Positions 37,439 through 47,326 of a DNA stretch of 64,000 nt are shown one piece after another. Location: contig NZ_CP073637.1 in NCBI RefSeq assembly GCF_029962485.1, forward strand, positions 2,852,001 to 2,916,000, written 5' to 3'. Position numbers and translations under genes: made by a program. The notes beneath the pieces are model-generated. The model was not told the origin of the DNA, ran no database searches, and was given only the letters and a program-made list of their open reading frames with translations. Positions within the stretch are counted from its first letter, which is position 1. Each line of letters begins with the position of its first letter. The stretch is from Burkholderia cepacia (GTDB lineage: Bacteria; Pseudomonadota; Gammaproteobacteria; Burkholderiales; Burkholderiaceae).

Positions 37439-37905
37439 CAGTACGGCACGCCTTCGTGCGCCAGCAGCCAGCGCTTCACTTTCTGGTAATAGCCGTTGTC
37501 GTCGTGGTTCGCGAAGCCGCCGAGGCCGCCCGCCGCAACGACGCGATGGCATGGAATCACGAGCGGGAAATAGTTCGCGCCGCATGCCTGCCCAACCGCG
37601 CGCGGCGCACTGCCGATTCGCTTCGCGACCTGGCCGTAGGTCAGCACGGTGCCGGGCGGGATATCGCTGATCACGTCCCACACGCGGTGCTGGAACGCGC
37701 TGCCGACTTCGGCGAGCGGCAGGTCGAAGCGCGCCGACGCGCGCTCGAAATAACGTTCGATCTGCTTGACCGCGCGCTTCGCGAGCGGCGAATCCGGATC
37801 GACCGACTTCACCGATTCGGGCAGATAGACGATCTCGCGCACCACCGCGGCGTCCGTGCGGACGCCGACCTTGCCGAACGGCGCGTCGATGACTGCGTTG
37901 AACAT
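37438..37905 (-). CDS. ogt: methylated-DNA-protein-cysteine methyltransferase
   Basis: Repairs O6-alkylguanine in DNA by suicidal transfer to a Cys. 155 residues from ATG 37905, with AGGAGA upstream. The active site is PCHRVVAAGGLGGFA with Cys119; the HTH part is FQHRVWDVISDIPPGTVLTYGQVA. There is no Ada regulatory domain. It lies between queG and xerD in an apparent three-gene operon. Confidence 0.95.
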   Translation of the reverse strand: MFNAVIDAPFGKVGVRTDAAVVREIVYLPESVKSVDPDSPLAKRAVKQIERYFERASARFDLPLAEVGSAFQHRVWDVISDIPPGTVLTYGQVAKRIGSAPRAVGQACGANYFPLVIPCHRVVAAGGLGGFANHDDNGYYQKVKRWLLAHEGVPY

Positions 37906-37968
37906 TGTCTTCTCCTGACCGATGTATGCGTGCTCACTGCCGCGCGCCGACGACACTTTACGCCGCCT

Positions 37969-39204
37969 TCACGCGGCACGCAGCGCCCATTCGACATGCT
38001 CGCGCACGACCGGCGACGGATCGTCGGCCCGCGCGCGCAACGCGGCGACGATCGCGTCGCGCGCCGGCGGCGCGAGCCGGTCTGAATCCGCGCGCAGCGC
38101 ATTGCCAAGCCCGACCGCGAGATTGCGCAGCCAGCTTTCATAGCCGATGCGCCGGATCGCGCTGCCCTGCATCCGCGTATCGAACATGTCGGCGTCCCAC
38201 GCAAACAGCTCGACGAGCGTCGCGCGGTCGAGGCCATGCCGCACGTCGAAATCGGCGACGGGGGCGGCCTGTGCGAACTTGTTCCACGGGCACACGAGCT
38301 GGCAGTCGTCGCAGCCGTACACGCGATTGCCGATCATCGGCCGCAATGCTTCGGGGATGCTGCCTTTCAGTTCGATCGTGAGGTACGAGATGCAGCGGCG
38401 CGCGTCGACGCGGTACGGCTCGACGATCGCGCCGGTCGGGCACGCGTCGATGCAGCGCGTGCAACTGCCGCAGTGCGCGCCCGGCGTCTCGGGTGCGGTA
38501 TCGGGCGACGTGTGCGCGTCGGTCGGCAGCGGCAGGTCGACATAGATCTCGCCGAGGAAGAACAGCGAGCCGGCATCGCGCTGCAACAGCAGCGTGTGCT
38601 TGCCGCGCCAGCCGACACCGGCCTTCTGCGCGAGCTCGACCTCGAGCACCGGCGCCGAATCGGTGAACACACGGTAGCCGAACGCGCCGATCTCGCGCTC
38701 GATGCGCTCCGCGAGCGTCTGCAGCCGGTTGCGCAGCACCTTGTGATAGTCGCGGCCGCGTGCATAGATCGACACGACGGCCGCCTGCGGATCGTCGAGC
38801 CGCGCCCGTTCGCGCGCGCGCCAGTCGTGCGGTGCGAGCGCGCCGGGCTCGCCGCCGGGCGCGTCGCCAGCGACCGTCTGGGCCGGCAAATAGGCGAGCC
38901 GCACGGAAATCACACGTCGCGTACCGGCCACAAGTTCGGCCGGGCGCGCGCGTTTCATCCCATGTTTCGCCATATAATCCATTTCGCCGTGGTATCCGGC
39001 TTCCAGCCAGGCGGCGAGGCCTGCTTCGGCATCCGAGAGATCGGTATCGCTGATGCCGATCGCCCCGAAACCCAATTCGCGCCCCCACGCCCTGATGCGA
39101 GCGGCGAGCGCGGTCAACGCCGCATCATCGAGCGCGCACGGCGTCGCGCCTTCGGCCTGAGTCGAAGGTCTGTCGGATGCGGCGAGTTCCGGTAATCGGT
39201 TCAT
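37969..39204 (-). CDS. queG: epoxyqueuosine reductase
   Basis: Last step of queuosine synthesis in tRNA; cobalamin and Fe-S enzyme. 411 residues. The N-terminal DUF1730 region (GAIGISDTDLSDAEAGLAAWLE, GYHGEMDYMAKH), two 4Fe-4S motifs (CGSCTRCIDACP and CDDCQLVCPWN) and a C-terminal HEAT-like repeat (DDPSPVVREHVEWAL) are present. It is divergent from tsaE with only 17 bp between start codons. Confidence 0.95.
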   Translation of the reverse strand: MNRLPELAASDRPSTQAEGATPCALDDAALTALAARIRAWGRELGFGAIGISDTDLSDAEAGLAAWLEAGYHGEMDYMAKHGMKRARPAELVAGTRRVISVRLAYLPAQTVAGDAPGGEPGALAPHDWRARERARLDDPQAAVVSIYARGRDYHKVLRNRLQTLAERIEREIGAFGYRVFTDSAPVLEVELAQKAGVGWRGKHTLLLQRDAGSLFFLGEIYVDLPLPTDAHTSPDTAPETPGAHCGSCTRCIDACPTGAIVEPYRVDARRCISYLTIELKGSIPEALRPMIGNRVYGCDDCQLVCPWNKFAQAAPVADFDVRHGLDRATLVELFAWDADMFDTRMQGSAIRRIGYESWLRNLAVGLGNALRADSDRLAPPARDAIVAALRARADDPSPVVREHVEWALRAA

Positions 39205-39221
39205 CGCACTATTTTACGAGA

Positions 39222-39776
39222 ATGCCAGCCACGTCCAGCCAATCGCCTCATGCCGCCATGCTGCCCGCCCCGTCCGCGGAGCGCGTGATCGCGCTCGCCG
39301 ACGAAGCGGCGACCGAGGCCTTCGGCACCCGCTTCGCGCACGCGCTCGACGCGGCGCGCATCGAACTCACCCGTGCGCATGCGTTCGACGGGCTGCAGAT
39401 CCAGCTGGTCGGCGATCTCGGTGCGGGCAAGACGTCCCTCGTGCGCGCGATCCTGCGCGGCCTCGGCCACCAGGGCCGCGTGCGCAGCCCGACCTATACG
39501 CTCGTCGAGCCGTACGCGCTCGAACGCAGCGATGGGGAACTCGAGGTCTATCACTTCGATCTGTATCGATTCAACGATCCGGCCGAATGGTCCGATGCAG
39601 GCTTTCGCGAATATTTCAATTCCAGCGCGATCTGCCTCGTCGAATGGCCGCAACAGGCGGGCGCCCTGCTCGGCGTGCCCGATCTGGTTTTCTCGCTCGA
39701 CGTGGATGGCGACGGCCGCGCCCTCACCGTCCGGGCGTATAGCGCTTCAGGAAAGGCATGTCTCGAAAGATGTTGA
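39222..39776 (+). CDS. tsaE: tRNA threonylcarbamoyladenosine biosynthesis ATPase TsaE
   Basis: ATPase partner of TsaBD in t6A37 formation. 184 residues if ATG 39222 is used, 172 with ATG 39258, both longer than the E. coli protein at the N-terminus. The Walker A GDLGAGKTSLVRAILRG, SPTYTLVEPY, YHFDLYRFNDPAEW and VEWPQQAG are diagnostic. It overlaps the start of amiC by 19 bases. Confidence 0.94.
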   Translation: MPATSSQSPHAAMLPAPSAERVIALADEAATEAFGTRFAHALDAARIELTRAHAFDGLQIQLVGDLGAGKTSLVRAILRGLGHQGRVRSPTYTLVEPYALERSDGELEVYHFDLYRFNDPAEWSDAGFREYFNSSAICLVEWPQQAGALLGVPDLVFSLDVDGDGRALTVRAYSASGKACLERC

Positions 39777-41290
39777 TCAAACCGTTCCGCTCGATCGAAT
39801 CGGCGGCCACCGCGACGCACAACTGGCGGCGCCGCCAGATCCTGTGCGCGGGTGCGTCGACGCTGGTGCTCGGTCTCGTCGCGCCGCGGCTCGCACACGC
39901 GTCGTCGGTGCTCGGCGTGCGCGTGTGGCCCGCGCGCGATTACACGCGCGTCACGATCGAATCCGACCAGCCACTGCAGAATAGCCAACAACTGCTGCAG
40001 GGTCCCGACCGTCTCGTCGTCGACCTGACCGGCCTCGATCTCGACCAGGCGCTGCGCGACCTCGTGTCGAAGATCGCGCCGAACGACCCGCAGATCCAGT
40101 CGGTGCGCGTCGGCCAGTATCAGCCGCACGTCGTGCGGATGGTGTTCGACCTGAAAGGCTCGGTGAAGCCGCAGGTGTTCACGCTGCCGCCGGTCGGCAC
40201 CTACAAGTACCGGCTCGTGTTCGACCTGTATCCGGCCGTCGCGCCCGATCCGCTGTCCGACCTGATCGCGCAGACGGAACGCAAGGAGCAGGCGCTCAAC
40301 GATACGGCGCGCGCGCAGCAGATGCAGCCGCCGACCACGCTGGCCGGCCCGGGCACGCCCCCGGTGCCGCCGGCCGGCGGCGACAACAGCGACGCGTTCT
40401 TCCAGCGCTTCGCGCAGAACACGCCGGCCACGCCGCACACGCCGCCGGCTGCCGGCACGCCTTCGACGCCCGCGAAGCCGGCCGTCAAGCCGCCGCCCGT
40501 CATCGCGCGCCGCGACGACAGCGACGACGACGGCGACACCTACAAGTTCACCGCGCCGAAATCCGGCAAGGGCGGCACGGTACGCCTGCTGACGGTCGCG
40601 ATCGATCCGGGCCACGGCGGCGAGGATCCGGGCGCGATCGGCGGCGGCGGCACGTACGAGAAGCACATCGCGCTCGACATCGCGAAGAAGCTGCGCGCAA
40701 AGATCGACGGCGCGCCGAACATGCGCGCGATGATGACGCGCGACGCGGACTTCTTCGTGCCGCTGAACGTACGCGTGCAGAAGGCGCGCCGCGTGGGCGC
40801 GGATCTCTTCGTGTCGATCCACGCGGACGCGTTCACGACGCCGTCCGCGCGCGGCTCGTCCGTGTTCGCGCTGTCGGATCACGGCGCGACGAGCGCCGCG
40901 GCGCGCTGGATGGCGAACAAGGAGAATTCGTCGGACCTGATCGGCGGCATCAACATCAAGACGGCGGACGCGGCCGTGAACCGCGCGCTGTTCGACATGT
41001 CGACGACCGCGCAGATCCGCGATTCGCTGCGCTACGGCAATTACGTGCTGAAGGAAGTCGGCGGCATCAACAAGCTGCACAAGGGCTCGGTCGAGCAGGC
41101 CGGGTTCGCGGTGCTGAAGGCGCCCGACATTCCGTCGATCCTCGTCGAGACCGCGTTCATCAGCAACCCGGAAGAAGAGAGCCGGCTGAACGACGACAGC
41201 TATCGCGACCAGATGGCCGACGCGATCTTCCGCGGCATCAAGCGCTACTTCGCCGCAAATCCGCCGCTCGCGAAGAACCGGATGGCCTGA
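39758..41290 (+). CDS. amiC: N-acetylmuramoyl-L-alanine amidase AmiC, AMIN domain
   Basis: Periplasmic amidase that splits septal peptidoglycan for cell separation. 510 residues. A Tat-type signal (NWRRRQILCAGASTLVLGL, cleavage after AHA) is followed by an AMIN domain (residues about 50-155), a long Pro/Ala linker, and an Amidase_3 domain with zinc ligands in DPGHGGEDPG, YEKHIALD and SIHADAF, and the catalytic Glu in LVETAFISNPEEE. It is translationally coupled to tsaE. Confidence 0.95.
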   Translation: MSRKMLIKPFRSIESAATATHNWRRRQILCAGASTLVLGLVAPRLAHASSVLGVRVWPARDYTRVTIESDQPLQNSQQLLQGPDRLVVDLTGLDLDQALRDLVSKIAPNDPQIQSVRVGQYQPHVVRMVFDLKGSVKPQVFTLPPVGTYKYRLVFDLYPAVAPDPLSDLIAQTERKEQALNDTARAQQMQPPTTLAGPGTPPVPPAGGDNSDAFFQRFAQNTPATPHTPPAAGTPSTPAKPAVKPPPVIARRDDSDDDGDTYKFTAPKSGKGGTVRLLTVAIDPGHGGEDPGAIGGGGTYEKHIALDIAKKLRAKIDGAPNMRAMMTRDADFFVPLNVRVQKARRVGADLFVSIHADAFTTPSARGSSVFALSDHGATSAAARWMANKENSSDLIGGINIKTADAAVNRALFDMSTTAQIRDSLRYGNYVLKEVGGINKLHKGSVEQAGFAVLKAPDIPSILVETAFISNPEEESRLNDDSYRDQMADAIFRGIKRYFAANPPLAKNRMA

Positions 41291-41335
41291 CGGCCAGCCC
41301 TGCCCCGCCGCCGGCACGCACCGCGTGCCGGCGCG

Positions 41336-42217
41336 TCACGATGCCGCGAAGCGGCTCAGCACTTTCCCGCCGAACACGTTCACCGCGAGCCCGCCCATCA
41401 CGAGCGCGGTGCCGATCAGCTGCGTTTGCGTCAGGTGTTCGTCGAGCAGCAGCGCCGACGACGCGAGCCCGACGACCGGCACCAGCAGCGAGAACTGCGC
41501 GACCTGCGCGGCCGGGTAGCGCGACAGCAGGCGGCTCCACAGCCCGTAGCCGAGCAGCGTCGCGACGAACGCGAGATAGACGACCGCGAAGATCGACGCG
41601 CCGTTGAGCCCGGCGAGCGCGGTCGCGATCCGCTGCGGCCCTTCGAACCACAGCGACAGCAGGAAGAACGGCACGGGCGGCACGAGGCTCGCCCACACGA
41701 CGAGCGACACGAGGTTCGCTTTCCCGACCTTCTTCGTGACGATATTGCCGAACGCCCACATCGCGGCCGAGCAGATCGTCAGCAGGAAGCCCGCGAGCGT
41801 CATCGCGCGACCGCCCTGTGCCGCGATCACGACGAGGCCGCCCGCGGCGATCGCGAGCCCGATCAGGTTCTGCACGCGCAGCCGCTCGCCAAGGAACAGC
41901 ATCGCGAACACGAGCGTGAAGAATGCTTGCGACTGCAGCACGAGCGACGCGAGCCCGGCCGGCATGCCGACGTACATCCCGGTGAACAGGAACACGAACT
42001 GGCCGAGCTGGATCGTCGCGCCGTACAGCACCAGCAGGCGCCACGGAATCTGCGGCCGGCGCACGAAGAACACCGCGGGCACGGCTGCGAGCGTGAAGCG
42101 CAGCGCGCCGAGCAGCATCGGCGGCATCCCGTGCAGGCCGACCTTGATCACGACGAAGTTCACGCCCCACGCCAGGATCACGACCAGCGCGAGCAGCAAG
42201 TCCTTCGGGGCCATCAT
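41336..42217 (-). CDS. eamA: EamA-family exporter, O-acetylserine/cysteine type
   Basis: DMT-superfamily inner-membrane protein with ten predicted helices and two EamA domains. 293 residues; the start is the first of two adjacent ATGs at 42217, with GAGGAG upstream. Its sequence (LAWGVNFVVIKVGLHGMPP, GMPAGLASLVLQSQAFFT, LLVPVVGLASSALLLDEHLT) strongly recalls E. coli EamA (YdeD), which exports O-acetylserine and cysteine. Divergent from a pirin gene. Substrate assigned by resemblance only. Confidence 0.85.
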   Translation of the reverse strand: MMAPKDLLLALVVILAWGVNFVVIKVGLHGMPPMLLGALRFTLAAVPAVFFVRRPQIPWRLLVLYGATIQLGQFVFLFTGMYVGMPAGLASLVLQSQAFFTLVFAMLFLGERLRVQNLIGLAIAAGGLVVIAAQGGRAMTLAGFLLTICSAAMWAFGNIVTKKVGKANLVSLVVWASLVPPVPFFLLSLWFEGPQRIATALAGLNGASIFAVVYLAFVATLLGYGLWSRLLSRYPAAQVAQFSLLVPVVGLASSALLLDEHLTQTQLIGTALVMGGLAVNVFGGKVLSRFAAS

Positions 42218-42251
42218 CGGTGTCTCCTCGATTCGAATCGTTTTTGCAAAG

Positions 42252-42330
42252 CCCCCCACCCTGTCGCTTCGCGCCAGCCCCCCGAGAGGGTCAGGAAAAC
42301 TTGGGGCGGCCCGGCGCTTTCCTGAGAAGC
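42252..42330. repeat. REP-like GC-rich intergenic element
   Basis: A C-rich tract beginning GCCCCCCACCC, with GCTTCGCGCC inside and ending ACTTGGGGCGGCCCGG, lies between eamA and the pirin gene. It resembles short intergenic repeats I recall from betaproteobacterial genomes. Only one copy is in this window, so repetition is not shown here. Confidence 0.35.
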
Positions 42331-42444
42331 GCGTCAGTCTACCGGGTTTCGCCGTGTGCCCCGATACCCGCGCGGCGCGCATGGAATCGACGGCGGGCGG
42401 CCAGTACAATGACCGGCATCCCCCGCCGCCCCACAGGAGCCGCC

Positions 42445-43326
42445 ATGACCGACTCGATCAAAGCCCTGCTGAAGCCGCACGTGCGCGACATCGGCAACCT
42501 GCAGGTGCGCCGCACGCTGCCCGCACTCGCCGCGCGCCTCGTCGGCCCGTTCATCTTCTTCGATCACATGGGTCCCGCCATGCTGCCGGCCGGCACGGGG
42601 CTCGACGTGCGCCCGCATCCGCACATCGGGCTCGCGACCGTCACCTATCTGTTCGACGGCGCGATCCTGCACCGCGACAGCCTCGGCTCGCTGCAGGCAA
42701 TCGTGCCAGGCGACGTGAACTGGATGACGGCCGGCCGCGGGATCGTCCACTCCGAACGCACGCCCGACGCGCAGCGCGCCAACGGTCACACCGTGCACGG
42801 GATCCAGACCTGGGTCGCGCTGCCGCAAGCGCACGAGACGATCGAGCCGTCGTTCGAGCACCATCCGGCCGACACGCTGCCGAAGCGCGACGAAGACGGC
42901 GTATCGCTGACGGTGATCGCCGGCGACGCGTTCGGGCTGCGCTCACCCGTCACGACATTCTCGCGCACGCTGTATGTCGCGGCCGAATTCGCGGCCGGTG
43001 GCCGTCTCGAACTTGACGCATCGCACGAGGAGCGCGCGGTCTACGTGGTCGACGGCGAGCTCGCGATCGACGGCACGCCGGTGCCGGCCGAACGGATGGC
43101 CGTGCTCGCGCCGGGCGCAACGGTCACGCTGACGAGCGGCAGCGGCGCGCGCGCGATGCTGCTCGGCGGCGACAAGATCGACGGCGAACGCTTCATCGAA
43201 TGGAATTTCGTCGCCAGCAGCCGCGAGGCGATCGAGCGCGCGAAAGCGGCGTGGACGCGCCAGGAAATGGGCAAGGTGCCGGGCGAGACCGAGTGGATTC
43301 CGCTGCCCGAGTCGAAGCCGCGTTGA
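42445..43326 (+). CDS. pirin family protein
   Basis: Bicupin of 293 residues. The N-terminal pirin domain carries the metal motif RPHPHIGLATVTYLFDG and MTAGRGIVHSER; a C-terminal pirin_C domain follows (LYVAAEFAAGG, EERAVYVVDGELAIDG). Bacterial pirins range from quercetinases to interaction partners of metabolic enzymes; the role here is unknown. AGGAG precedes ATG. It is followed after 52 bp by cnoX. Confidence 0.93.
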   Translation: MTDSIKALLKPHVRDIGNLQVRRTLPALAARLVGPFIFFDHMGPAMLPAGTGLDVRPHPHIGLATVTYLFDGAILHRDSLGSLQAIVPGDVNWMTAGRGIVHSERTPDAQRANGHTVHGIQTWVALPQAHETIEPSFEHHPADTLPKRDEDGVSLTVIAGDAFGLRSPVTTFSRTLYVAAEFAAGGRLELDASHEERAVYVVDGELAIDGTPVPAERMAVLAPGATVTLTSGSGARAMLLGGDKIDGERFIEWNFVASSREAIERAKAAWTRQEMGKVPGETEWIPLPESKPR

Positions 43327-43378
43327 AAAAAGGGGGCGCCGCCCTCATCCTGACGATATTCGAACCGAAGAGAACGAC

Positions 43379-44227
43379 ATGGACACCACGCTTGCCACTT
43401 TCGAGAACGACGTCATCGAGGCGTCGCTGGACACGCCCGTGCTGGTCGACTTCTGGGCGCCGTGGTGCGGCCCCTGCAAGACGCTCGGCCCGTTGCTGGA
43501 AAAGCTCGAAGCCGACTACGAAGGCCGCTGGAAGCTCGTGAAAGTCAACGTCGACGAGAACCAGGAGCTGGCCGCGCACTTCCAGACGCGCAGCATCCCG
43601 CACGTGATCGCGTTCGCCGACGGCCGCCCGGTCGACCAGTTCGTCGGCGTGCTGCCCGAAGGCCAGTTGCGCGCGTTCCTCGACCGGCTGCTGCCGGCCC
43701 CCGAGGAAGCCGAGCGCCGCGCCGCGCAATACGCGATGGCCGAGCAGCGCTACGACGATGCGCTCACGCACCTGGAAGCAGCGCTCGCGCTGAACCCGGG
43801 CTTCGACGACGCGCGCCTCGACCTGATCGAACTGCTGCTCGCGAGCAACCAGGTCGACGCCGCGCGCGCCGAGACCGAACGCCTGTCGCCGCAGACCGTG
43901 CAGAACGGCGACCCGCGCTACCAGGCGATCAAGACGCGTTTCGACGCACTCGAAGCCACGGCCGACCTGCCGCCGACCGACGCGCTCGAAGCACGCATCG
44001 CGGCAAACCCGGCCGATCTCGACGCGCGCTTCGACCTCGCGCAGAGCCTGATCGCGCGGCGTGCGTACGAAGGCGCGGTGGAGCAATTGCTGGAAATCGT
44101 CACGCGCGACCGCGCGTACGGCGATGATCTCGGCCGCCGCACGTTGATCTCGGTGTTCGAGCTGGCGGGCGATCGCCCGGACCTCGTCGCCGGGTGGCGA
44201 CGCAAGCTGAGCATGGCGCTCAACTGA
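43379..44227 (+). CDS. cnoX: thioredoxin-TPR chaperedoxin CnoX (YbbN)
   Basis: 282 residues: a thioredoxin domain with WCGPC (Cys30, Cys33) and IPHVIAFADGRPV, fused to C-terminal TPR repeats (AAQYAMAEQRYDDALTHLEAALALNPG; ARFDLAQSLIARRAYEGAVEQLLEI). CnoX protects substrates from overoxidation and hands them to GroEL/DnaK. The E. coli protein has SXXC in this position; the two-Cys form here suggests active reductase ability, as in Caulobacter-type CnoX. Confidence 0.93.
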   Translation: MDTTLATFENDVIEASLDTPVLVDFWAPWCGPCKTLGPLLEKLEADYEGRWKLVKVNVDENQELAAHFQTRSIPHVIAFADGRPVDQFVGVLPEGQLRAFLDRLLPAPEEAERRAAQYAMAEQRYDDALTHLEAALALNPGFDDARLDLIELLLASNQVDAARAETERLSPQTVQNGDPRYQAIKTRFDALEATADLPPTDALEARIAANPADLDARFDLAQSLIARRAYEGAVEQLLEIVTRDRAYGDDLGRRTLISVFELAGDRPDLVAGWRRKLSMALN

Positions 44228-44330
44228 CGCCCGGCATGCCGGGCCGCAACGGCCCGGCCGGATCGCCGTCTCGCTCGCGGCGCACTACCCGCGCCGCAGC
44301 ATCATCCCTTTGCGCCCGCGCGTCGCGGGC

Positions 44331-45188
44331 TCAGCCGGCAGCCTGCGCCGCGATCGCGCGCAGCGCATGCGCGGCGGCCGCGAACCCGAAGCTCGCGGTC
44401 ACACACACGCTCGAACCGAATCCCGCACAGTTGAGCCCCGCGACATGCGCGGCCGCGGACGGCTCCGCACCGTCCTCGAGGTCGCACGCGGCGGCTTCCG
44501 GATAGATCAGCGGCTCGTCCGAATACACGGCGCTGACCTTGAAACGCGCCTTCGGCCCGCGCGGAAAGCCGTGCTGCTTGCGCAACTGCGCGCGCACCTT
44601 CGACAGCAGCGGATCCTGGATCGTCAGCGCGAGATCGTCGATGCGGATGCGCGTCGGATCGAGCTGCCCGCCCGCGCCGCCGACGACAATCAGCGGCTGC
44701 CGCTTCGCGACGCACCACGCGATCAGCGCGACCTTCGTGCGCACGCTGTCGATCGCGTCGATCACGTAGTCGAAGCCGCCGCCGAGCAGCGCGTCGAAGT
44801 TGTCGGGCTCGACGAAATCCTCGATCCGGTTCACGCGGCACGCGGGATCGATCTGCGCGATCCGCTCGGCCATCGCGTCGACCTTCGGCTTGCCGAAATT
44901 GCCGTCGAGCGCATGGATCTGCCGGTTCGTATTGCTTTCCGCGACGTTGTCGAGATCGATCAGCGTGAGCGTGCCGACCGCGTTGCGCGCAAGCGCCTCG
45001 GCCACCCACGACCCGACGCCGCCGATCCCGATCACCGCGACGTGCGCACGCTCGAACGCGGCGGCGGCCGGCGCGCCGTACAGGCGCGCGACGCCGCCGA
45101 AACGCCGCGCTCGATCCACGTCAAGCTGGATTTCCGGGGTCGGGGTAAGATCAGAGGAACTGGGCGGGGCGGTGTCGGCGGCAGACAT
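44331..45188 (-). CDS. tcdA: tRNA threonylcarbamoyladenosine dehydratase
   Basis: Cyclises t6A to ct6A in tRNA; ThiF/E1-like ATPase. 285 residues from ATG 45188. ATP site [35 protein letters not shown] with the adenylation Arg, [16 protein letters not shown], and a C-terminal hydrophobic segment typical of TcdA ([20 protein letters not shown]) are visible. It is convergent with cnoX and divergent from pdxH. Confidence 0.93.
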   Translation of the reverse strand: MSAADTAPPSSSDLTPTPEIQLDVDRARRFGGVARLYGAPAAAAFERAHVAVIGIGGVGSWVAEALARNAVGTLTLIDLDNVAESNTNRQIHALDGNFGKPKVDAMAERIAQIDPACRVNRIEDFVEPDNFDALLGGGFDYVIDAIDSVRTKVALIAWCVAKRQPLIVVGGAGGQLDPTRIRIDDLALTIQDPLLSKVRAQLRKQHGFPRGPKARFKVSAVYSDEPLIYPEAAACDLEDGAEPSAAAHVAGLNCAGFGSSVCVTASFGFAAAAHALRAIAAQAAG

Positions 45189-45316
45189 GGCAGCAAGGAA
45201 ATCGTAAGTCGTGCAGCCCTCTATTTTGCCTGAACTCCCCGCTCGCACGCGCCACTGTGCACACACGTTTCTCACGCGTTGGCTACAATGGTTCCAGATT
45301 GAAGCGTTTGCATAAC

Positions 45317-45961
45317 ATGACGACTCTCGCCGATCTCCGCATCAACTATTCACGTGCTTCGCTCGACGAAGCCGATGTCGCTCACGACCCCCTCGCCCAG
45401 TTCGATCGCTGGTTCAAGGAGGCGCTCGCCGCCAAACTGCCCGAGCCGAACACGATGACGCTCGCGACCGTCGGCGACGACGGCCGGCCGTCGGCACGCA
45501 TCGTGCTCATCAAGGGCGTCGACGAACGCGGGTTCGTCTTCTTCACCAATTACGAAAGCCGCAAGGGGCACGATCTCGCCGTGCATCCGCAAGCCGCGCT
45601 GCTGTTCTACTGGATCGAGCTCGAGCGCCAGGTGCGCATCGAAGGCCGGATCGAGAAAACCAGCGCCGAGGAAAGCGACCGCTATTTCGCGTCGCGCCCG
45701 CTCGGTTCGCGCATCGGCGCATGGGCGTCGGACCAGAGCGCCGTGATCGACAGCCGCGCGACGCTCGAAGCGCGCGAAAAGGCCATCAGCGAACGCTACG
45801 GCGACAACCCGCCGCGCCCGCCGCACTGGGGCGGCTACCGCCTCGTGCCCGACTCGATCGAGTTCTGGCAAGGGCGCCCGTCGCGACTGCACGACCGCCT
45901 GCTCTACACGCGCGACGCCACAGCGTCGCCGGGCTGGACGATCTCGCGCCTGTCGCCGTAA
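45317..45961 (+). CDS. pdxH: pyridoxamine 5'-phosphate oxidase
   Basis: FMN enzyme that oxidises PNP/PMP to PLP. 214 residues. [61 protein letters not shown] and the C-terminal [11 protein letters not shown] with WTISRLSP are diagnostic. A TACAAT box at 45284-45289 is a likely -10, though no good -35 is seen. Confidence 0.96.
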   Translation: MTTLADLRINYSRASLDEADVAHDPLAQFDRWFKEALAAKLPEPNTMTLATVGDDGRPSARIVLIKGVDERGFVFFTNYESRKGHDLAVHPQAALLFYWIELERQVRIEGRIEKTSAEESDRYFASRPLGSRIGAWASDQSAVIDSRATLEAREKAISERYGDNPPRPPHWGGYRLVPDSIEFWQGRPSRLHDRLLYTRDATASPGWTISRLSP

Positions 45962-46082
45962 GCGCGGCGCCGGCGCACGCCGGTCGTGTCTCGTGTTGCA
46001 TCCGGGCGCCCGCCTCGCAAGCGGCGGGCGCCGGTCAAGATACTTGGCTGTATTCGATTCAACGAACAAACGGAGAATCCAA

Positions 46083-47303
46083 ATGTTCTGGGAAAAGAAG
46101 CTGGCACAGTGGGCGGACGAAGTACGGGCGAAAGCGAACATACCGGCGCGCCTCGTTCTGTGGAACGGCGATCAACTCGATTTCGGCACCTTCAGCGCAC
46201 CGCAGGTCACGCTGAAGGTGAACAGCGCGTCGGCGCTGCCGCTCTTGCTCGAACCGAGCCTCGACAATCTTGGCGAGGCGTACGTGAAGGGCAAGATCGA
46301 CATCGAGGGCAAGCTGTCGGACATCATCAACATCGGCTACTCGCTCGCCCGCAGCACCGTGACGAGCGCGAGCAAGCTCGCGCGCGTGAAGCGCTACTTC
46401 AATCACTCGAAGAGCACCGACAAGAAGGCGATCCAGTATCACTACGACGTCTCGAACGAGTTCTACCGGCTGTGGCTCGACGAGAACATGGTGTACTCGT
46501 GTGCGTACTTCGAGAACGGCGACGAGGATCTCGCCACCGCGCAGATCAAGAAGATCGATCACATCCTGACGAAGATCCAGCTCGAGCCCGGCCAGCGCCT
46601 GCTCGACATCGGCTGCGGCTGGGGTGCGCTCGTGCTGCGCGCCGCGCAGAAGTTCGGCGCGACGTGTCTCGGCGTGACGCTGTCGCAGAACCAGTTCGAC
46701 CTTGCGACCGCGCGCGTGAAGGCCGCGGGGCTCGAGGACAGGATCGAGATCCGCCTGCAGGACTACCGCGAGATCGATGGCCAGTTCGACCGTATCACGA
46801 GCGTCGGGATGTTCGAGCACGTCGGCCGCAAGAACCTGCCGCTCTACTTCTCGCGCGTGCGTGACCTGCTCGCCGACGACGGCATCGCGATGAACCACGG
46901 AATCACGTCGACCGACGCCGAAAGCGGCGAGACGGCGCTCGGCGGCGGCGAATTCATCGACCGCTACGTGTTCCCGGACGGCGAGCTGCCGCACATCAGC
47001 CTCGCGCTCGAAGCGGCGCAGCGCGGCGGACTCGAGGCGGTTGACGTCGAAAGCCTGCGGCGGCACTATGCGCGCACGCTCGAGATCTGGACGGAAAACT
47101 TCGAGGCCAAGGCCGACCAGGCCAAAGCTCTCGTCGACGACGAAAAATTCCGCATCTGGCGCGTGTATCTTGCCGGCTGCGCGTATGCATTCGAGCACGA
47201 CGACGTGTCGATCTTCCAGATCGTGTGCCGCAAGGCCGGACGCAGCGCGAAAACGCTGCCGTGGTCGCGGCGCTATATGTACGAACACGCGCTGCCGCGC
47301 TAG
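46083..47303 (+). CDS. cfa: cyclopropane-fatty-acyl-phospholipid synthase
   Basis: Methylenates unsaturated acyl chains in membrane phospholipids, using SAM. 406 residues; GGAGA seven bases before ATG. YHYDVSNEFYRLWLDENMVYSCAYF, the SAM motif LDIGCGWGALVLRAAQKFGA, GVTLSQNQ, SVGMFEHVGRKN and YVFPDGELPHI are all conserved. It is often stationary-phase regulated in other bacteria, but no specific promoter was identified here. Confidence 0.95.
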   Translation: MFWEKKLAQWADEVRAKANIPARLVLWNGDQLDFGTFSAPQVTLKVNSASALPLLLEPSLDNLGEAYVKGKIDIEGKLSDIINIGYSLARSTVTSASKLARVKRYFNHSKSTDKKAIQYHYDVSNEFYRLWLDENMVYSCAYFENGDEDLATAQIKKIDHILTKIQLEPGQRLLDIGCGWGALVLRAAQKFGATCLGVTLSQNQFDLATARVKAAGLEDRIEIRLQDYREIDGQFDRITSVGMFEHVGRKNLPLYFSRVRDLLADDGIAMNHGITSTDAESGETALGGGEFIDRYVFPDGELPHISLALEAAQRGGLEAVDVESLRRHYARTLEIWTENFEAKADQAKALVDDEKFRIWRVYLAGCAYAFEHDDVSIFQIVCRKAGRSAKTLPWSRRYMYEHALPR

Positions 47304-47326
47304 GCGGCGCATCACGCTGGGCATGC

